Shown here piece after piece: positions 33,394 to 38,486 of a DNA stretch of 38,486 bases (positions are counted from its first letter, which is position 1; each line of letters starts with the position of its first letter). Under the pieces are notes generated by a model that had not been told where the DNA came from, searched no databases, and saw nothing but the letters and a program-made list of their open reading frames with translations. The position numbers were made by a program, and so were the translations under genes. Source of the DNA: Flavobacteriaceae bacterium (GTDB lineage: Bacteria; Bacteroidota; Bacteroidia; Flavobacteriales; Flavobacteriaceae); NCBI GenBank assembly GCA_947451475.1, contig CANFZC010000021.1, positions 1-38,486 of the forward strand, given 5' to 3'.

Positions 33394-35895
33394 TTATTTC
33401 TTTTTAGCTGGCGCTTTTTTGGTTGCTGATTTTTTGGCAGCTGTTTTCTTTTCTGGGGTCTTCTTCGCAATCATTTCTTTGACCTCTTCTAAGGTTAGCT
33501 TGGCGGCATCAACCTCTTTATTTAATTCAATTTTGATTTTGCCTTTGGTGATTACAGATTTCCCCCAGCGTGCTTTTTCGACTACTATCCCTTCTGCTGT
33601 CCAGTTGTGGATTACTTTGTCTATGTCCTTTTGTAGTTTTTCCTCAATTAATTCGGTTATATCTGACTGGGACAAATTATCAAAATTGTATTTTTTGCTT
33701 ACGTTTATAAAGATGCCGTTCCATTTTAGGAAAGGACCAAAACGGCCTACCCCTTTTTGCACGTCCATGTTCTTATAGATTGCTATAGGTGCATCGGCCT
33801 TAGCTTTTTCATTAATTAACTCCTGAGCGCGGTCCATGGTTACATCTAGTGGATCTTCCCCTTTGGGTAATGAGATGAATTGTTTACCGAAACGCACGTA
33901 GGGTCCGAAGCGACCATTACTAACCTCAACCTCTTCCCCTTTGTATTGTCCTAGGTTTTTCGGCAATAAGAATAAGTTTAGTGCTTCTTCTAGGGAGATG
34001 TTGCTGATGTTTTGTTCTTGGCGTAGACTAGCGAATTGTTTGTCTTCATCATCGGGTTCGCCGATTTGCGCCATAGGCCCAAATTTACCTAAACGCACCG
34101 ATACAGGCTTCCCTGTTTTAGGATCAGTTCCTAATATACGTTCGCCACTTTCTCTATCGGCATTTTTTTCTACTTCTTGGACGTTAGGATGAAACTTATT
34201 GTAGAAGTCCTGCATCATGTTGGCCCAATCAATATTTCCTTCTGCTATTTCGTCAAAGTCTTGTTCGACTTTAGCGGTGAAGTTATAATCTAGGATGGCT
34301 GCGAAGTTTTTCACTAGGAAATCGTTGACTATGGTACCGATGTCGGTAGGCACAAGTTTTCCTTTATCGGAGCCTGTATTTTCTTTCAGTATTTTTTCGT
34401 CTACTTTATTTGCGACCAAGGTTAACTGGACGTATTTGCGCTCTACACCCTCTAAGTTTCCTTTTTCCACATAATTTCTGTTGATTATGGTAGAAATAGT
34501 TGGTGCGTAGGTTGACGGACGACCGATTCCTAATTCCTCTAGTTTCTTCACTAGTGAGGCTTCGGTGTATCTTGAGGCGGGGCGCGTATATCTTTCGGTA
34601 GCGGTAATTGAATTATTGGCTAGCTTTTCGTTTACTTTAAGGGCAGGCAACATGCCTTCTTGTTCTTCATCGTCTTCGTCATTACCTTCAAGGTATACTT
34701 TTAGGAACCCTTCAAATTTGATTACTTCACCGGTGGCTTGGAATACTTCACTATGGTTATTGGCTTCAATTTTGACATTGGTCCGTTCTAATTCGGCGTC
34801 GCTCATTTGGGAAGCCAATGTTCGTTTCCAAATTAACTCATACAGACGCGCTTGATCACGTTCTACATTAACGGTATGGCGTGACATATCGGTAGGGCGA
34901 ATGGCTTCGTGTGCTTCTTGTGCGCCTTTTGATTTGGTGTTGAAGCTTCTCGGTTTGCTAAATTCTTTACCGTAGTAGCTGGTGATTTCTGCTTGAGCAG
35001 CGGCCATGGCTTCTTGGGACAAGTTTACGCTATCGGTTCTCATGTAGGTTATGAGTCCGGCCTCATACAAACGCTGAGCGATTTGCATGGTGATTCCTAC
35101 GGGCAAGTACAATTTACGGGCGGCTTCCTGTTGAAGAGTAGACGTTGTAAAAGGTGCTGCTGGTGTTTTCTTGGTGGGTTTGGTCTCTAGGTCGGCCACC
35201 TTATAGTGTGATCCTATATTTTTATTTAGGAAGTCTTCAGCTTCTTTTTTGGTAGCGAAGTTTTTAGGTAGTTTGGCTTTTACCACTTTCCCGGCTTCGT
35301 TTGTGAATTCGGCTGTAACAGAATAAGAAGCTACGGCGTTAAATTCTTGTATTTCTCTTTCGCGTTCCACGATAAGTCTCACGGATACCGATTGTACACG
35401 TCCGGCAGAAAGGCCGCCTTTCACTTTTTTCCACAATACTGGGGAGAGTTCGTATCCCACTAAGCGGTCTAGTACTCTTCGGGCTTGTTGCGCATTCACT
35501 AAGTTATAGTCAATTTCGCGTGGGTTATCGATGGCTTTTAGGATGGCATTTTTGGTTATCTCATGGAAAACAATTCTTTTGGTTTTGTTTTTATCCAGTT
35601 TTAATTCTTCCGCTAGGTGCCATGAGATGGCTTCCCCTTCGCGGTCCTCATCGGAAGCCAGCCACACCATTTCGGCGGTTTTGGCAAGACCTCTAAGTTT
35701 CGTCACTAAGGCTTTCTTATCGGAGGAGACTTCATATTTAGGTTTAAAACCGTTTAAGACATCGACTCCTATTTCTTTGGAAGGCAAGTCGGCTATATGA
35801 CCGTAACTCGACTCTACCTGGTACTCACTTCCTAGAAATTTTTCGATTGTTTTTGCCTTAGCAGGTGACTCCACGATAACTAAATTCTTTGCCAT
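33394..35895 (-). CDS. topA: DNA topoisomerase I (type IA)
   Basis: Product of 833 aa. TOPRIM domain at the N-terminus (LVIVESPAKAKTIEKFLG, SDEDREGEAISWHL), the SAGRVQSVSVRLIVERE motif, and active-site Tyr284 in LITYMRTDS. The C-terminal repeats are of the TopA Cys-less type (RLGKFGPMAQIG, SNGRFGPYVRFGKQFISLP, GVGRFGPFLKWNG), followed by a basic tail rich in Lys/Ala/Pro (about 810-833) typical of Bacteroidota. Relaxes negative supercoils. First gene of a unit with the arginase-fold gene. Confidence 0.96.
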   Translation of the reverse strand: MAKNLVIVESPAKAKTIEKFLGSEYQVESSYGHIADLPSKEIGVDVLNGFKPKYEVSSDKKALVTKLRGLAKTAEMVWLASDEDREGEAISWHLAEELKLDKNKTKRIVFHEITKNAILKAIDNPREIDYNLVNAQQARRVLDRLVGYELSPVLWKKVKGGLSAGRVQSVSVRLIVEREREIQEFNAVASYSVTAEFTNEAGKVVKAKLPKNFATKKEAEDFLNKNIGSHYKVADLETKPTKKTPAAPFTTSTLQQEAARKLYLPVGITMQIAQRLYEAGLITYMRTDSVNLSQEAMAAAQAEITSYYGKEFSKPRSFNTKSKGAQEAHEAIRPTDMSRHTVNVERDQARLYELIWKRTLASQMSDAELERTNVKIEANNHSEVFQATGEVIKFEGFLKVYLEGNDEDDEEQEGMLPALKVNEKLANNSITATERYTRPASRYTEASLVKKLEELGIGRPSTYAPTISTIINRNYVEKGNLEGVERKYVQLTLVANKVDEKILKENTGSDKGKLVPTDIGTIVNDFLVKNFAAILDYNFTAKVEQDFDEIAEGNIDWANMMQDFYNKFHPNVQEVEKNADRESGERILGTDPKTGKPVSVRLGKFGPMAQIGEPDDEDKQFASLRQEQNISNISLEEALNLFLLPKNLGQYKGEEVEVSNGRFGPYVRFGKQFISLPKGEDPLDVTMDRAQELINEKAKADAPIAIYKNMDVQKGVGRFGPFLKWNGIFINVSKKYNFDNLSQSDITELIEEKLQKDIDKVIHNWTAEGIVVEKARWGKSVITKGKIKIELNKEVDAAKLTLEEVKEMIAKKTPEKKTAAKKSATKKAPAKKK

Positions 35896-36191
35896 GTTCC
35901 GATTTTATTGTTAGTTTAAAACAATTATTATACTATATCAGATGTATAAAAACGAACTAAAGTTCGCGTACCTGATTGCCAATGGCAATCCTCATTTTAT
36001 TGTCAAATATTGGGGCAAAAGTAATTGTTTTTTTTAAAAATCCGTTTTATTGCCCTTTTTTAACGGTAAAATGCTCTTTGGGTAAACCGCTAGCTGCTAG
36101 TTTTCCCTAATTATATGCTAAAATAACTTTAGTCTACACCAGTTTTTTGGTTAGGCTAGGTCTACTTCAAACTAGTATTATAGTAGCACTT

Positions 36192-36246
36192 ACTATACGA
36201 CAACTATACGATAACTATACGATAACTATACGATAACTATACGATA
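36192..36246 (+). repeat. Five tandem 11-bp repeats
   Basis: Unit ACTATACGATA repeated five times with no gaps; the first copy ends CA instead of TA. The 11-base period is close to one helical turn, so all copies would face the same side of the DNA. Confidence 0.9.
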
Positions 36247-36380
36247 AGCCTATTTTAATTCACTAACAAATAAGGAGTATTAATGACGAAGCAATGAGAG
36301 AAAAAGCGTCTTAATTGCTGATTTTAAACCATAGTTAGCTGAGGCTATCTATTTGGCTAGAGGCATTGAAATTAAACAGC

Positions 36381-36427
36381 ATCAGCCTTTTTACAGGTCT
36401 GCTAAAGAGACCTATAAAAAGGCTGAT
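36381..36427. repeat. Near-perfect 20-bp inverted repeat
   Basis: Arms ATCAGCCTTTTTACAGGTCT (36381-36400) and AGACCTATAAAAAGGCTGAT (36408-36427) pair at 19 of 20 positions around a 7-base loop. No long U run on either side. It may be an imperfect terminator for the reverse-strand cargo gene or a small mobile repeat. Confidence 0.85.
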
Positions 36428-36479
36428 CTAGAAAAAAGATTGAGGAAACAGTTCCTTAAACGCTAAAGGGTTTAAAGCA

Positions 36480-38198
36480 TTACTGTTTTATAAATTTGAC
36501 CGATTGGTTTTTAAGAATTAATAAGTAAATCCCACTACTCAAATCCCTTACATTGATTTGATTTTGTGCCGTTAACACTCCCTTATTTATAAATCTACCA
36601 CTTGCATCCGTAATACTGAAAGGTTCATTGAATACCGTATGGTATCCTTGTAGGTATAAAACATCTTTTGTTGGATTGGGGTACACTGATGCACTACCGA
36701 TATTGAATTGTTCACTTGCTAGGTTGGTGTGGTTTATTTTGGTTACAAATGAGTTTTGAGAATTATATTGGTCGGAAAAAGTAATTGAATCAAAACTATT
36801 TGTGAATCCTCTGTAATCGCCAACGAAATACAAATCACCTTGGTCATTGAATGCTATTCTTTCATATCCTTGCATTATTTGATGCGTTATAGAATCTGTA
36901 TTCTTTATAAATTCACAAACTCCGTTAGCATTAAACCTTGAAACAAAAAAAGAATAACAGTAATTCACCAAACAGCTTGCTGAAATACCGTCAAAATTAT
37001 TACTTCCAGCAAAACTGCCGCTTAGATAGATTGTGCCAGAGGGGTCTAATTTTAGGGTTTCTGATTTTGCTGAGCTATTTCCAATACCTGTATTTCTGCA
37101 CCAAATACGCTCACCCGCACTATTAAGTTTTGCAAGAAATAAGGAGCCTGAGGTGCCATCAAGTGTTATGTTATCAAAAGAACATGTAGCTCCCGTAAAA
37201 CAGCCTGCCAAAAGAATGTTATCTGCTGCATCAATATCAAATGAAGTTATAAATTCATTTGAGGTACTTCCACCGCTTTTAAACCAGATTTTATTTCCTG
37301 AGGGGTCGTACTTTGCCATGAAAAAATCTGAATTATAATTATTGATGTTTGTCCCAGGTTGTGTACTGTAATTTGAATGCATTTCATCCTCGAAATAAAA
37401 TATTTGACTCATCGACTGACCGCTAATCACTATGTTTCCTTGACTATCAAACTTACTATTAGTCATATAATCATCTCCCCAACCACCTGCTTTTTTTGAC
37501 CAAATAAAATTACCATTAGTGTCTAATTTTGAAATAAAAAGATCATGATAATATAATCCTAAGGTATTTGTATTCAAAAAAGTCTCTGCACCTAGTGTAA
37601 TTGACAATCCACCAAAGCCGCCAGTTATCACTAAGTCTCCAATTGCATCAACATCTATGGAGTAGGCTTGATTGTATATTGTACTTCCGAATTGTTTTGC
37701 CCAAAGCACATTACCGTTTGCATCATACTTGGCTAAAAAATCCATATAAGCGGTTTGTCCGTAAAACTCTGAAGAGGTAAGATTTGGATTTATCAAAGTA
37801 AAAGCGCCTAAAGTCAATGTAGGTGAAGAATAGGTTCCATAAACATAACTGTTCCCTGAAGAATCAACTGCAATTGATTCGATTGACTCATTATACATTC
37901 CTCCTACCGTTTTGATCCAAATTACATCACCATTGGCATTGTATTTTGCAAAAAAACCATCTCTGAAATTCAGAAACTCAATATTAGTCGTATTTTGAAT
38001 TACTGTCGTGCTAAAGTTGACTGATGCGCTATTAAAATTACCGGCAACATAAAGGTTCCCTTGACTATCTGATTTAAGTGAATTCATTGTTTCATCTTTT
38101 TCTCCTGCTATATTTTTTACCCATTCAAAATTTGGGGATTGTGCAATTGCAAAATTGACAAAACAAAGGAAACTGATTAAAAGGATATCTTTTCTCAT
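36480..38198 (-). CDS. T9SS-exported beta-propeller-like (SBBP) protein
   Basis: Product of 572 aa from ATG 38198 (signal peptide MRKDILLISFLCFVNFAIAQ). The body is a series of about eight repeats with the pattern FxAKYDANGNVxWxK and SIAVDSSGNSYVYGTYSS of the SBBP/propeller kind. The C-terminus (SASVYPNPTKDVLYLQGYH, PFSITDASGRFINKG, DLSSGIYLLILKNQ) is a T9SS type A sorting domain. An upstream in-frame ATG (38267) is rejected because a promoter (TATATTTG with TTG 16 bases before it) lies between the two. Probable surface or secreted protein, function unknown. Confidence 0.85.
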   Translation of the reverse strand: MRKDILLISFLCFVNFAIAQSPNFEWVKNIAGEKDETMNSLKSDSQGNLYVAGNFNSASVNFSTTVIQNTTNIEFLNFRDGFFAKYNANGDVIWIKTVGGMYNESIESIAVDSSGNSYVYGTYSSPTLTLGAFTLINPNLTSSEFYGQTAYMDFLAKYDANGNVLWAKQFGSTIYNQAYSIDVDAIGDLVITGGFGGLSITLGAETFLNTNTLGLYYHDLFISKLDTNGNFIWSKKAGGWGDDYMTNSKFDSQGNIVISGQSMSQIFYFEDEMHSNYSTQPGTNINNYNSDFFMAKYDPSGNKIWFKSGGSTSNEFITSFDIDAADNILLAGCFTGATCSFDNITLDGTSGSLFLAKLNSAGERIWCRNTGIGNSSAKSETLKLDPSGTIYLSGSFAGSNNFDGISASCLVNYCYSFFVSRFNANGVCEFIKNTDSITHQIMQGYERIAFNDQGDLYFVGDYRGFTNSFDSITFSDQYNSQNSFVTKINHTNLASEQFNIGSASVYPNPTKDVLYLQGYHTVFNEPFSITDASGRFINKGVLTAQNQINVRDLSSGIYLLILKNQSVKFIKQ

Positions 38199-38222
38199 AA
38201 CAATAGGGTTTACTACCTTTTT

Positions 38223-38249
38223 CAAATATACTATTTTTTTTAGACACAA
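38223..38249 (-). promoter_or_regulatory. Promoter of the T9SS cargo gene
   Basis: Reverse strand TTG (38247-38249), 16 bases, then TATATTTG (38223-38230), then 24 bases to ATG 38198. It fixes the translation start. Confidence 0.6.
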
Positions 38250-38275
38250 CATTTTGTTAAACCTCATCTGCCATC

Positions 38276-38307
38276 TTGTCAGATATTCATTTTTAGTATT
38301 ATCTTTG
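38276..38307 (+). promoter_or_regulatory. Promoter of miaB
   Basis: TTG at 38276-38278, 21-base spacer, TATCTTTG at 38300-38307; an almost ideal Bacteroidota promoter, 27 bases before ATG 38335. Confidence 0.7.
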
Positions 38308-38334
38308 CTATCCCGAAAAGCGATATAATAATTT

Positions 38335-38486
38335 ATGGAAAAGGAAATCGACGAGAAAAAGCAAGGTACTAGTATGGTGCTGGAGCATAAAGAAGGAAAC
38401 TCAAAAAAACTATTTATAGAGAGCTATGGCTGTGCGATGAATTTTTCGGACAGTGAGATTGTAGCTTCCATTTTGACGGAGCAGGG
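38335..38486 (+). CDS. miaB: tRNA methylthiotransferase MiaB, N-terminal part (runs off the window)
   Basis: Fifty-one codons from ATG 38335, still open at the window end. After a charged N-terminus the sequence [20 protein letters not shown] is the start of the MTTase (UPF0004) domain with the first iron-sulfur-cluster cysteine in YGCAMN; the MNxSDSE variant is typical of MiaB. The enzyme makes ms2i6A at position 37 of tRNAs. The radical-SAM domain lies outside the window. Confidence 0.85.
   Translation, partial: MEKEIDEKKQGTSMVLEHKEGNSKKLFIESYGCAMNFSDSEIVASILTEQ

Larger units (their letters stand above)
35896..36479. other. Intergenic region between topA and the T9SS cargo gene
   Basis: About 580 bases. 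It contains a likely topA promoter (TACTTTTG on the reverse strand at 36016-36023), giving a leader of about 115 bases. Two small hairpins lie in that leader: CGAACT-AA-AGTTCG near 35953-35966 and ATTGCCAATGGCAAT near 35979-35993. Further on are the 11-bp tandem repeats and a long hairpin (listed separately). A 43-codon forward open stretch ending at 36466 has no recognised homologue. Confidence 0.5.

Noticed and set aside
36192..36246. CRISPR array
   Set aside because: Units are 11 bp with no spacers between them and no cas genes nearby.
36335..36466. 43-codon forward open stretch read as a gene fragment
   Set aside because: No ATG start, stop codons just upstream, and its centre is occupied by a 20-bp inverted repeat that explains the sequence better.
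38223..38265. Another copy of the island palindromic box upstream of the T9SS cargo gene
   Set aside because: Shares only TTTAACAAAATGT; the GTACAC/GTGTAC palindrome is missing, so the match is probably coincidental.

Overview
The window reads as the chromosome of a Bacteroidota member, most likely Flavobacterium or a close relative. The evidence is low GC, an intact gldKLMN locus of the type IX secretion system (T9SS), T9SS sorting domains, SusC/SusD pairs, a lack of Shine-Dalgarno sequences and repeated TAnnTTTG promoter elements. I could run no database search, so identities rest on recognised motifs and gene order.

Layout. (1) 1-6.8 kb is an accessory island. It holds the 5' end of an RHS-type protein, two small ORFs, a 3' half of tRNA-fMet that looks like an attachment-site scar, a zeta-toxin-like kinase with a small overlapping partner gene between two 35-bp direct repeats, three tandem paralogues of a YbbC/YhhH-like (NTF2-fold) immunity protein, an orphan HsdR-N nuclease-like gene, a two-gene membrane-protein operon, and a truncated N-terminal remnant of a surface protein. 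The three immunity genes and the remnant share an upstream palindromic box. (2) 6.8-20.2 kb is a polysaccharide utilisation locus (PUL) on the minus strand, transcribed as SusE/F-like T9SS protein, SusC, SusD, secreted EEP-family hydrolase, Calx-beta/GH30 lipoprotein and GH30. A membrane-spanning sensor with a LuxR-type HTH is divergent from it. (3) 20.2-27.2 kb holds unrelated housekeeping and conserved genes: J-domain/KTSC protein, secreted LRR protein, DUF1761, FemAB-like transferase, ABC-F ATPase, DUF983 and an FAD oxidoreductase. (4) 27.2-35.9 kb is the T9SS core operon gldK-gldL-gldM-gldN, preceded by topA and an arginase-fold protein that lacks most metal ligands. (5) 35.9-38.5 kb has an intergenic region with five 11-bp tandem repeats and a 20-bp-stem hairpin, a secreted T9SS-sorted propeller-like protein, and the start of miaB.

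How the parts connect: the T9SS motor/core complex (GldK-N) would export the T9SS-sorted proteins encoded here (the SusE/F-like glycan binder and the propeller protein). The PUL would bind, import and cleave a beta-glucan (a beta-1,6-linked one is my best guess) under control of the divergent sensor. The left island has the look of an RHS toxin/immunity and defence region being remodelled by cassette gain and gene decay. The observations I rate highest are the promoter-box-linked immunity array, the arginase pseudoenzyme beside the T9SS operon, and the zeta-kinase cassette with flanking repeats.
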